The notes beneath the pieces were generated by a model. That model searched no databases, was not told where the DNA came from, and saw only the letters and a list, made by a program, of their open reading frames with translations. DNA of 64,000 nt. Origin: Paenibacillus glycinis. Its GTDB lineage: Bacteria; Bacillota; Bacilli; Paenibacillales; Paenibacillaceae. Location of the stretch: the NCBI RefSeq assembly GCF_009909185.1, contig NZ_JAAAMV010000001.1:124001-188000 (forward strand), given 5' to 3'. Positions 1-6,761 of the stretch are shown piece by piece. The translations under genes were made by a program, and so were the position numbers. Numbering within the stretch: the first letter of the stretch is position 1; each line of letters begins with the position of its first letter.

Positions 1-570
1 CGCGAGCAGCTCGGTTGTCGCCAAATTGATTTCGAACAGCGGCTCCAGCGCTTCGCCGGTGTCCGCGTCCTTCTCGCCGATGCCCGTGCCGACGACGAGG
101 CAATGGACGCCTCCCGCCTTCGTGCCGCGGACCATCTCGGCAAGCTTGGCATCGAGCGCTTCAAGCGATGCCAAATGCTCCAGCGTCGATACGGCGACGA
201 TATAATCGTAACGTCCCGGCTCGATCTCGAACGCTTCGATGCTCGAGAGAACGGGCCGGATAATCGAGGCGACGCCGAACTTCCGACTGTACGCCGCCAG
301 CTGCGCGACTGCCGAATCCAGCAGATCCACGCCCACGACGGTGCTTCTACGGCCGATCAACGCTTCGGCGATCGGAATGCTGTTGCGGCCGATGCCGCAG
401 CCGAGATCCAGCACCCGCAGGTCTTCGCGGCCTTCGAACTCGGCCATCAGCTCCATGACGGTCCGAACCGGCTTGTGCAGCCACGATCCCGGCTCGAACA
501 ATCCGTGCTCGCGATAGCAGGCGTCATGGTAAGCCTTCTCTTGTTCGCGTATGTACGTTATCCGGTCCAA
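1..570 (-). CDS. Class I SAM-dependent methyltransferase (partial)
   Basis: The frame is open from a TTG at 568-570 to the window edge, giving 190 codons and no stop, so the C-terminus is missing. The glycine-rich SAM-binding motif VLDLGCGIGRNSIPIAE lies near residues 53-69. It is followed by the acidic strand VVGVDLLD and a motif IV-like strand (YDYIVAVSTLEHL) near residue 126, the layout of a Rossmann-fold methyltransferase. The TTG start is chosen because AAGGAGG lies 7-8 bases upstream and no ATG or GTG fits. The substrate cannot be told from the sequence. It could be a small-molecule methylase or a tellurite-resistance-like enzyme. Confidence 0.8.
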   Translation of the reverse strand, partial: MDRITYIREQEKAYHDACYREHGLFEPGSWLHKPVRTVMELMAEFEGREDLRVLDLGCGIGRNSIPIAEALIGRRSTVVGVDLLDSAVAQLAAYSRKFGVASIIRPVLSSIEAFEIEPGRYDYIVAVSTLEHLASLEALDAKLAEMVRGTKAGGVHCLVVGTGIGEKDADTGEALEPLFEINLATTELLA

Positions 571-594
571 GCCGATGCCTCCTTCGACAGTCCA

Positions 595-864
595 TCATCC
601 GCCGCTTGGCGTTCCGCCTTCGCTTCCGCCCGAGGCCGGCGTTGTCGTTCCGGTAACGCCTTGCTGCGCCTTGATGACGGCCGTTAATTCCGCGATCCGT
701 TCCTTCATCTCCTGCATCTCGCGCCTATGCACGCTGCTCGCCGTGCGCAGCTCGTCGAATACCTCGCCCAGCACCGAGCCGTTGATCGCGGACTGGATGA
801 TCCAATGCAAGAGGAGGCCGCCGATGATCGCCGCGAACAACCAAATGATAACCGCAATGCCCAT
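595..864 (-). CDS. Small single-pass membrane protein with coiled coil
   Basis: This 89-residue protein has one N-terminal hydrophobic helix (about residues 3-27, GIAVIIWLFAAIIGGLLLHW). A charged, heptad-like stretch follows (about residues 35-66, rich in E, R, K and M), then a short Gly/Thr/Ser tail. The ATG has a GGGAGGAG ribosome site about 8 bases upstream. I do not recognise a family. The form suggests a membrane-anchored oligomerising protein. It sits between the methyltransferase and a membrane-anchored unknown on the same strand. Confidence 0.6.
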   Translation of the reverse strand: MGIAVIIWLFAAIIGGLLLHWIIQSAINGSVLGEVFDELRTASSVHRREMQEMKERIAELTAVIKAQQGVTGTTTPASGGSEGGTPSGG

Positions 865-908
865 TCGCCCATCTCCTCCCGTTTAAGGCGGAATCGCCAA
901 ACTGTTGG

Positions 909-1622
909 CTACCGGATGCCAACCACCCCCGCGCGGGCTTCGCCGCCGTTCGAATCCACTGAAGGGTCGACGCTCCATAGCCCGGCCATGCGCAGCACGT
1001 CGGCTTCGTTCGGCGACACGGGCTCTTCGGCATCCATTCCGGTAAAGGCGAGATTCGCTTCCCGCTCTTCCCGGCTAAGCTCCCCTTGATCGAGAAGCGT
1101 CTCCCCGCGCTCGCCGAGATAAGCATAGCCGCGGACGATTTCCCCGTTCGACGATCGGATCCAAGCCTGATAGTCGACCACGCGATGCGTCGCGAAATAA
1201 CACGCCTCGCCGAAGGCCAAGCTCAGTCCGGCGAGCGTCGGCAGCGGTCCCGCAGCTTCCGGCGCGGACAGATCCGGCATCGACGCGTTGACCACGAGCG
1301 TCCAGCCGCGCACCGGAGGAGCGACGAAATAATAGCCCCGGTAGGCGCCGTCGATGCCGGTCCGCCAATTGGCCCGCTGCCGGTCCGCCAGCTTCAGCAG
1401 ATCCGCGACCGCGCGCGTATCCGTCGTTTTGACCGCATACCACTGGCATTTGCAGCCGAACGGAACCGGCATGTCCGGCGCGGCATCGAACGATACGCCG
1501 GCTTGCCGATTGCGACTCCCCGCCGAACGGCCTCTTTGCGCGTTCTTCTGAAATCGCCATAAACCGAAAATAAGCATAAAAAACATAACGGCCGGAACCG
1601 CGGCCGCGACGATTGGACTCAA
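909..1622 (-). CDS. Membrane-anchored protein of unknown function
   Basis: This 237-residue protein starts at TTG (1620-1622), with AAGGGG about nine bases upstream. One N-terminal hydrophobic helix (about residues 3-22) is followed by a basic stretch, so the bulk of the protein is probably on one face of the membrane. The rest is soluble, with a Trp-rich segment (RANWRTGIDGAYRGYYFVAP) and a later VVDYQAWIRSSNGEIVRGYA segment. I do not recognise a named domain. The start overlaps the stop of the upstream GNAT gene, so the two are probably cotranscribed and translationally coupled. Confidence 0.6.
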   Translation of the reverse strand: MSPIVAAAVPAVMFFMLIFGLWRFQKNAQRGRSAGSRNRQAGVSFDAAPDMPVPFGCKCQWYAVKTTDTRAVADLLKLADRQRANWRTGIDGAYRGYYFVAPPVRGWTLVVNASMPDLSAPEAAGPLPTLAGLSLAFGEACYFATHRVVDYQAWIRSSNGEIVRGYAYLGERGETLLDQGELSREEREANLAFTGMDAEEPVSPNEADVLRMAGLWSVDPSVDSNGGEARAGVVGIR

Positions 1623-2068
1623 TATTTTCGATCCCCTTCATGCTGCAATGGTTTGATCAAGTAATAATGCCGATGTCCGAGGGGAGCATTATCGATGACG
1701 GCAAGCTCTTCGTATCCGTGCTTCTTATAAAATGCCGGCGCTTGGAACGAGAACGTGTTCAGCTTGACGAACGTGCAGCCGCGTTCCTCCGCGGCGCGTT
1801 CGACGGCCGCCAGCAGCGCGGAGCCGTACCCTTGGCCGCGGCAGGCGTCGTCCACCCACAGAATGTCGACTTCGATCCAATTCCAGCAATAGACGCTCAA
1901 AATCCCGCCGACGATCCGGCCGTCCGCATCGCGCTGAACGAGATCGATTTCCTCGTACCGGCTGCCCAATGCTTCCGGCAAACGGCTGCTATTGAAGGCG
2001 ATCAGCCGGTTTCGAATATACGTGCTCACTTCGCGAGAGCTTGCCGGTTCCGGCATTCGCAGGTTCAT
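1619..2068 (-). CDS. GNAT family N-acetyltransferase
   Basis: This 149-residue acetyl-CoA-dependent N-acyltransferase fits the usual single-domain GNAT length. The acetyl-CoA-binding motif A is clear in DDACRGQGYGSALLAAVE (an R/Q-x-x-G-x-G/A loop), and the C-terminal APAFYKKHGYEEL motif B is intact. The start chosen is the ATG at 2066-2068, with AAAGGAG upstream. The frame stays open further upstream into the C-terminal half of a second, damaged GNAT, so an in-frame fusion cannot be excluded. The substrate is unknown. Several genes here are of detoxification or antibiotic-modification type. Confidence 0.8.
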   Translation of the reverse strand: MNLRMPEPASSREVSTYIRNRLIAFNSSRLPEALGSRYEEIDLVQRDADGRIVGGILSVYCWNWIEVDILWVDDACRGQGYGSALLAAVERAAEERGCTFVKLNTFSFQAPAFYKKHGYEELAVIDNAPLGHRHYYLIKPLQHEGDRKY

Positions 2069-2564
2069 GATGCAGCCGCTCCTTTCTTCGTTCATCTTGC
2101 GCATGTTGACCGCGTAGGGGACAAAGCCGACGCTTCGCCAAAACCGTTCCCCTCGCGGATTGGCGCTCAGCACGTCGAGCACGACCGCCGCGCCCGGCGG
2201 GAAAGCCTCCGCCTCCAGCATCGCGATGCCCGCCCGCCCGATGCCTTTGCTCAGGTACTCGCGCGATGATATACCGCCGCAGATGGACTTCCCAGCGATC
2301 CTCGTCATACGGACGGGGCTGTATCCGATAAAGCGCGTATCCGGCCGTGTCCTCCTTCAGCTCCAGGATCGCGCACGTCCAATTCGCTTGCAGAAAGCCC
2401 CGCATGCGCGCCTCCAGCTCGGCCGGTCCCATCGGGTTCTCGCTGCCCTCGTCCGCGATCAGCTGCCGGTTCATGCCGGCCAGCAGCGCCGCATCGTCCG
2501 GCACGGCGAAACGGAACGTCAATGGGCTCGACCGCTTAGCCTCCTCCTGCCTGCTCACGCCCAA
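2069..2564 (-). pseudogene. GNAT acetyltransferase broken by a frameshift
   Basis: The N-terminal half of a GNAT reads in one frame from about 2564 (FRFAVPDDAALLAGMNRQ, then PYDEDRWEVHLRRYII). The C-terminal half (SREYLSKGIGRAGIAMLEA, then ERFWRSVGFVPYAVNMRKM) reads in another. The switch falls at about 2264-2272, consistent with one extra base or two lost. In an intact protein RRYxISREYxxKGIGR would be continuous across motif A. The recovered downstream frame runs without a stop into the next GNAT gene. The start is unclear: the TTG at 2564 overlaps the end of the TPR gene by 10 bases and has a weak ribosome site. This may be real decay or a base-call error. Confidence 0.75.
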
Positions 2565-3037
2565 ATGCGATCCAATTGATCCGCATAGAAGCCGATCGCC
2601 CGGCCGTAGGATTGAATGCCTTCGTCCCGGCTCGTATCGGCGAGCTGGCGCAGCAGGATGTGCATCGCCGCGGCATGATCGTTCAAATTATACAGCACCA
2701 TGGCATAAAACGTCTCGAATTCGCGCCGCTCGGGATATTCGCGAATCGCGTACTCGAATAATGCCCGGGCCTCGGCGTACCGGCCCAGCGTTCGGAGCGT
2801 GCTGCCGAGACCGAGCATGGCCCCCGGCCGCGCCTCGCCCGCCAGACCGAGCTCGAGCGCGCGCTTGTAATGCGGCACCGCTTCCCGCTCCAGTTCCATG
2901 ACATCGTGCACCCAGGCATATTGGTACCAGAGATCCGGATTGCCCGGTTCTTGCTTCAGCAGTTCGGCCAGCATCGCCCGGGCCTCTTCCGGCCGGCCCT
3001 GCTCCCGGAGCGCGACCGCTTCTTGCATGTTCATCAT
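2555..3037 (-). CDS. Tetratricopeptide (TPR) repeat protein
   Basis: This 160-residue protein is built of helix-turn-helix repeats with TPR spacing: REQGRPEEARAMLAELLKQEPGNPDLWY, then EREAVPHYKRALELG, then LRTLGRYAEARALFEYAIREYP. It is soluble with no signal peptide, so it is probably a cytoplasmic protein-protein interaction module. It resembles the small TPR proteins found next to GNAT genes in Bacillaceae. It overlaps the following frameshifted GNAT by 10 bases, which suggests one transcript. No partner can be named. Confidence 0.75.
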   Translation of the reverse strand: MMNMQEAVALREQGRPEEARAMLAELLKQEPGNPDLWYQYAWVHDVMELEREAVPHYKRALELGLAGEARPGAMLGLGSTLRTLGRYAEARALFEYAIREYPERREFETFYAMVLYNLNDHAAAMHILLRQLADTSRDEGIQSYGRAIGFYADQLDRIWA

Positions 3038-3080
3038 GACGCAACCTTCCTTTACCGCTCAAAATGAAAATAATGGCTCG

Positions 3081-3626
3081 TTACGCATCCGATTCCCCGG
3101 GCTTCCAACCGGTCTTCTGGCTCCAGCGGCTGGCGCTCCGGAGGATGTCCCACACGTAAGGTTCCTTCTCCTCCGTGTACCTGTCGCGTTCGTGGCGCAG
3201 CGACTTGGCGAGCGAATGCTTGACGGCGGCGTAACGCTTCGCTTCGTGCGCATGGGCCCGGACGTAATCCCGGAACAACAGCGCCAGCTGCTCCGTGAAG
3301 CTTCCTTGCTCCCGGACATGGATATGCGTTCTGCGCATGCCGTCCGACTCCCGGAAATACCGCTTCGTCAAATCGGGATTATCGTCCCGAAGCAAGTAAC
3401 CGAGCTCGGCGAACAACTCGGCCAACTCGCGCTTGTCGTTAAACCGCTCCACGGACACCTGGATATCGATGACCGGTTTGGCATCCAAACCGACGATCGC
3501 GGTGGACCCGATGTGGTCGATCCGCAGCGCCCGCGCCGCGAGGGCATGCCGCAGCCGGCTGCCGATCTCGTTGAATTCCGCCGGCCAATTCGCATCATAG
3601 GGCATGATCACGATCGGATCTCTCAT
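3081..3626 (-). CDS. GrpB family protein (nucleotidyltransferase-like)
   Basis: The family hallmark is present: a start IVIMPYDANWPAEFN, then HIGSTAIVGLDAKPVIDI near residues 38-55, then a charged C-terminal helix region. GrpB/DUF110 proteins have a nucleotidyltransferase fold of uncertain substrate. The ATG at 3624-3626 was chosen over a longer frame because GAGGAAGG lies just upstream and family similarity begins there. The start overlaps the stop of the upstream small membrane gene by four bases (ATGA), showing translational coupling. At 181 residues it has normal family length. Confidence 0.85.
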   Translation of the reverse strand: MRDPIVIMPYDANWPAEFNEIGSRLRHALAARALRIDHIGSTAIVGLDAKPVIDIQVSVERFNDKRELAELFAELGYLLRDDNPDLTKRYFRESDGMRRTHIHVREQGSFTEQLALLFRDYVRAHAHEAKRYAAVKHSLAKSLRHERDRYTEEKEPYVWDILRSASRWSQKTGWKPGESDA

Positions 3627-3868
3627 GATTTCACCTTCCTCGTCAACGAATACGCCGCATACCCGATCAGAAACAGCGCGAAGCACGCGAGAAAACAAAT
3701 CGCATACCCCGTCCATCCCACATGCATGACCATAAAATAACTGTCATGATATTGAAAATCGTTTGTTTGCGTTTGAAATTTGGCCTGCATGCCCAATAAA
3801 ATAAAATACACCAGCCAAGGAAAGGCTGCGGAGATCCCCAATCCTGCCAATAGTAGACGCAATTTCAT
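3623..3868 (-). CDS. Small two-helix membrane protein
   Basis: This 81-residue protein has two predicted transmembrane helices (LRLLLAGLGISAAFPWLVYF and the GYAICFLACFALFLIGYAAY region) joined by a polar loop, with a basic tail (LTRKVKS). The start is the ATG at 3866-3868 with GGGAGATGG upstream. An in-frame ATG 30 bases earlier lacks a good ribosome site. Its stop overlaps the start of the GrpB gene by four bases. No family is recognised. Confidence 0.6.
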   Translation of the reverse strand: MKLRLLLAGLGISAAFPWLVYFILLGMQAKFQTQTNDFQYHDSYFMVMHVGWTGYAICFLACFALFLIGYAAYSLTRKVKS

Positions 3869-3971
3869 AGTCCATCTCCCTTCGCGGATTAACGTCATGT
3901 AAGGAAACGCCGATGTGTTGCGCCTTGCCGGTAGTTAGCTCCCCGTGTCGGTGCGCCAACGATCGCTTCTG

Positions 3972-4520
3972 TCATTGCCCGGCTGCGGCATGCATCCGAA
4001 TCGCGTGGCCCAGCCGGTAAAGCTCGGCCAAATCGAACCTCCCGCCGCCTTGGAACCGTCGAACCGCCTCGCCGATATCGACCGCTTCGACGCGCAAGAC
4101 CCGTTCGCCGTCGGCGGGGTTGAGCGGTTGGCCGACGACGATTACGTCGCCATATCCGACCACTCTTCGGAAACTCGGATGCGGAATGTAAGGCCGGTAA
4201 GGCGCAGGCGCGCTCGAGCGGCACAGAAAATGGCCGAAGATCCGATAGGACGCGAGCTCGGCGCCAAGCTCTTCCAACAGCTCGCGCCGCAGCCCGTCGA
4301 GGTAGAATTCCCCCGCCTCGAGCGTCCCGCCGGGCAGTTCCCACCGCCCGTCGTCCACTTGCATCATGACGACCTTGTCCCCGACATGCGGGACGATGCT
4401 GACATTGCTGACGAGCGACAAATCGCCGGCTTCTTCGGAGCCGACGAACGTGCCCGTCACCGTTCCCCAGACGATAGGCTTGGACAGCGTAGGATAGATA
4501 CGAGCATCCGGCGTATTCAG
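3972..4520 (-). CDS. NUDIX hydrolase
   Basis: This is a NUDIX-fold pyrophosphohydrolase. A complete Nudix box runs from about residue 65: G-TLEAG-E, seven residues, then RELLEELGA, so every catalytic and Mg-binding acidic residue is present. The segment before it (VVMMQVDDGRWELPGG) is typical. The start is unusual. A perfect AAAAGGAGG lies exactly seven bases before a CTG at 4518-4520, and no ATG, GTG or TTG fits that site. The only ATG choice (4610) puts this ribosome site inside the gene. With the CTG start the protein is 182 residues. The substrate is unknown. Confidence 0.8.
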   Translation of the reverse strand: MNTPDARIYPTLSKPIVWGTVTGTFVGSEEAGDLSLVSNVSIVPHVGDKVVMMQVDDGRWELPGGTLEAGEFYLDGLRRELLEELGAELASYRIFGHFLCRSSAPAPYRPYIPHPSFRRVVGYGDVIVVGQPLNPADGERVLRVEAVDIGEAVRRFQGGGRFDLAELYRLGHAIRMHAAAGQ

Positions 4521-4632
4521 CTTTATGCCTCCTTTTACGTCACGTAATTGCAGTCGATTCCAGCCGATAAGCGCTTTTGACGAAGATCGGCGCTTCCGGT
4601 CTTCCATCATTCTCCAAAGGAAGCGTTCCCAA

Positions 4633-4946
4633 TTACAGTCGGAGGTCGATTCCCATGTGAATCGTGATGATGCTCCCTTTATGTTCGACGGGCACGATTT
4701 TCAGATCGAAGGGTTTAAAGCCCTGCTTATGGCAGAAGGCCAGCCCGCGACGCTGCCCGTGCCTTCCTCGACAACGACGGTAAGCGAATGTCGATTTTCG
4801 AGCAACGGCATGATCTGCTCGGCGGTCAGCGGATAATGAAACCGCGGGCTTACGTAAAACGACTCATCCGCGGATTGCGGAAACGTAGCGATCAACGCCG
4901 GTTCCTCGGCGGCCAGCGGTCTAAGCGAGAACTTGCCAATCTCCAT
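4633..4946 (-). pseudogene. GNAT acetyltransferase remnant with internal deletion
   Basis: The N-terminal part reads from the ATG at 4946 (EIGKFSLRPLAAEEPALIAT, then LLENRHSLTVVVEEGTGSVAG). The frame then breaks at about 4743. From there a different frame carries a clear GNAT C-terminus (LAFCHKQGFKPFDLKIVPVE, ending HMGIDLRL) to a TAA at 4633-4635. The central part that should hold the acetyl-CoA-binding motif A, roughly 60 codons, is absent. A deletion with frameshift explains this best, so the gene cannot make an active enzyme. The two ends match one GNAT subfamily well. Confidence 0.8.
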
Positions 4947-4979
4947 TCAGGAAGGCTTGGATCGAGGCGTTTCCGTCAT

Positions 4980-5219
4980 CTACTCCCCCCGAAACGACAA
5001 GCCCTTGCGTTCGAGCGCCCGACTTAGCAGCTCGATCGCCTTCGGGCCGATGCCGTGCAGTTCCTTGAACTCGCTTGCGCTTAGCCCGGACAACTGCGCC
5101 AGACTGTTCAGCCCGGCGTTCGCCAGCGCGCGCTGCGCGGGTTTGGACAGCCCTTCCGGCAGATCGCTGCCCGGCTGTTGACTTTGATTTTGACTTTGAT
5201 TGGCACTCACTCGATCCAT
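4980..5219 (-). CDS. Helix-hairpin-helix protein
   Basis: This 79-residue protein has an N-terminal Gln/Ser/Asn-rich tail. A compact helix-hairpin-helix follows: LSKPAQRALANAGLNSLAQL and then LSASEFKELHGIGPKAIELL, with the HGIGPKA turn typical of HhH DNA backbone contacts. It resembles small DNA-binding proteins related to the RNA polymerase alpha C-terminal domain. The ATG at 5217-5219 abuts GGAGGAGGAGG. A GTG nine bases later has better spacing, so the first three residues are uncertain. The role is not known. Confidence 0.7.
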   Translation of the reverse strand: MDRVSANQSQNQSQQPGSDLPEGLSKPAQRALANAGLNSLAQLSGLSASEFKELHGIGPKAIELLSRALERKGLSFRGE

Positions 5220-5296
5220 CCTCCTCCTCCGGCATGAACGATGCCGATCGACGATCCGCAAGCAGCGCCTACATGATCAATGTTCTCCGAAGCCGC

Positions 5297-5614
5297 TCAT
5301 TTTCCTTCTTCATCCAAGACCGAACCCTTGTACTTCCGGTCAAATTCTTCGTTCCGTTGCTTCAGCAGTTCTTTGTAGCGCCGAGAAATACCCTTCATGA
5401 AACACTCGTAGAGGAGCACCGCGAGTCCCGCGACCGCGAGGCAGATCCCCATGACATGCGCGGCCGACCCTCCCGACTCCCGCAGTGCCTGATGCATTCT
5501 CGACGTCCTCCACGCCGTGACGTTCGGCAGGTAAATTACCGCCGCGATGCTCGTTCCGAGATATAATAAGATTCCGCAGAACAGCATCGAAATGCCTGCA
5601 ACGATACGTTTCAA
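5297..5614 (-). CDS. Two-helix membrane protein of unknown function
   Basis: This 105-residue protein has two transmembrane helices (ALKRIVAGISMLFCGILLYL extended to IAAVIYL, and AHVMGICLAVAGLAVLLYE). A highly charged cytoplasmic tail follows (RRYKELLKQRNEEFDRKYKG). The TTG start at 5614 is chosen because GAGGTG lies about seven bases upstream. A longer frame begins at 5683 without a ribosome site. No family is recognised. Confidence 0.55.
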   Translation of the reverse strand: MKRIVAGISMLFCGILLYLGTSIAAVIYLPNVTAWRTSRMHQALRESGGSAAHVMGICLAVAGLAVLLYECFMKGISRRYKELLKQRNEEFDRKYKGSVLDEEGK

Positions 5615-5718
5615 CGCCTTCACCTCGCAGCTATCGCGCTCACCGATAGTCGATCGTTGCCCCGTGTTTCTCCCGAAAGGCACTCTCCCATTATAACGGT
5701 ATTCTAAATATTGGAAAA

Positions 5719-5742
5719 CAAAAAAAGGCGCCGACGGCGCCC
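5719..5742 (-). terminator. Intrinsic terminator after the TVP38 gene
   Basis: On the minus strand the stem GGCGCC-GTC-GGCGCC is followed directly by a run of seven T. It lies about 48 bases downstream of the stop of the TVP38/TMEM64 gene. Confidence 0.85.
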
Positions 5743-5789
5743 TTCGTGGCAGCCGGCTCCTCCGAACGGGGCAAGAAGCCTTGTCCGCC

Positions 5790-6479
5790 TCACTCCGCGC
5801 GCGCCGAAACGCTTCTTCTTTGCCAGAGCCGATGTCCGATATAGATCGCGAGCAGGAAGCCCGCGTAAACGCAGATAGCGGCGATTAACGACCGCCGATC
5901 GCCCGCGATCCGGTCGCCGATGAAGGCGAACACGAGCATGCCCGGGATTTTGCCCAGCAGCGATGCGCCCGCATAGATCAAGAACGGGATCGGCAGCGCC
6001 GCCGCATAGACGTTCACCGCCTGCTGCGGGACGACCGGAAGCAGCCGCGCAACGACGATCGAGCGGAACGGGCGGCGCTCGACGAGGGTCGTCCAGCGGT
6101 CGGTCAGGCGATAACGGCCAAGCAGCAGCCGCGCCCGGTCGCGCAGCGTATACCGGAATGCGCCGTACATGATGAGCGCGGCAAACCAAGCGCCGGCTAA
6201 GCTCATCGACGCGCCGAGCAGCGGACCGTACAGATAGCCCATCGTGCCGATGACGACGCTGAACGGAATGACGGGCACGCAGGCAAGCCCGGCTACGATG
6301 AGCAGCATCAGCGCCGGCGGAACGCCGCCGCCGTTGAGCCAGGCGATGAGCTCGGTCTTGTTCGCCCATACCGCGGCGAGGATGACGAGATAAGCCGGCA
6401 GCGGCAGCCAGCGTTTCCAGGCCGACGTCCCGTTTCGAGGCCGGTCGTGCGATTCAGCGTCCTTGTTGTTCATTCTCAT
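5790..6479 (-). CDS. TVP38/TMEM64 (VTT/SNARE-associated) family membrane protein
   Basis: This 229-residue polytopic membrane protein belongs to the DedA-related VTT family. The diagnostic segments are PVIPFSVVIGTMGYLYGPLL, followed by the long amphipathic region with FRSIVVARLLPVVPQQAVN and the FLIYAGASLLGKIPGMLVFA segment. Family members are thought to act in lipid or solute movement across the membrane, but the substrate is not settled. The charged N-terminus (about 20 residues) is cytoplasmic. It is monocistronic, with its own terminator and a likely promoter near 6561. Confidence 0.85.
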   Translation of the reverse strand: MRMNNKDAESHDRPRNGTSAWKRWLPLPAYLVILAAVWANKTELIAWLNGGGVPPALMLLIVAGLACVPVIPFSVVIGTMGYLYGPLLGASMSLAGAWFAALIMYGAFRYTLRDRARLLLGRYRLTDRWTTLVERRPFRSIVVARLLPVVPQQAVNVYAAALPIPFLIYAGASLLGKIPGMLVFAFIGDRIAGDRRSLIAAICVYAGFLLAIYIGHRLWQRRSVSARAE

Positions 6480-6560
6480 ACTCAGCCTCGATCGAATGCG
6501 ACATTTTGCTCACGTCGGATAATCTCCGTTCGTCTTGCCCTTGATTAACCCATGCCCTTC

Positions 6561-6566
6561 ATTATA
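6561..6566 (-). promoter_or_regulatory. Probable -10 element for the TVP38 gene
   Basis: A perfect TATAAT on the minus strand lies about 80 bases upstream of the TVP38 start. The matching -35 region is poor (TGTCCC at 17 bases), so this is a weak call resting mainly on the -10 hexamer. Confidence 0.35.
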
Positions 6567-6661
6567 ACGTGCTTGCGCGCGAAGGGACAGGCCGACGCTA
6601 TCGGTTTCTCCGATCGTATTCATCATTGCCCTTCATGCGTTCGGAGGCGGACGGATGCGGC

Positions 6662-6714
6662 AAAAGGCCGCCGGAGCGGTACGGCAGCTGCCGTTTCCGT
6701 CTCCATGCGGCCTC
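6662..6714 (-). terminator. Long-stem terminator closing the sugar-uptake operon
   Basis: On the minus strand AGGCCGC pairs with GCGGCCT. A nearly continuous inner stem (GGAG..CGG..ACGGCAG with its complement around the palindrome ACGGCAGCTGCCGT) fills the middle, and TTTT follows. It lies about 50 bases after the stop of the cytoplasmic glycoside hydrolase and probably ends the four-gene operon. Confidence 0.7.
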
Positions 6715-6761
6715 TCTTCCGGGGTCAAGCCGTCTGGCTCCCGGAACGAAGCTTGAAGCCA

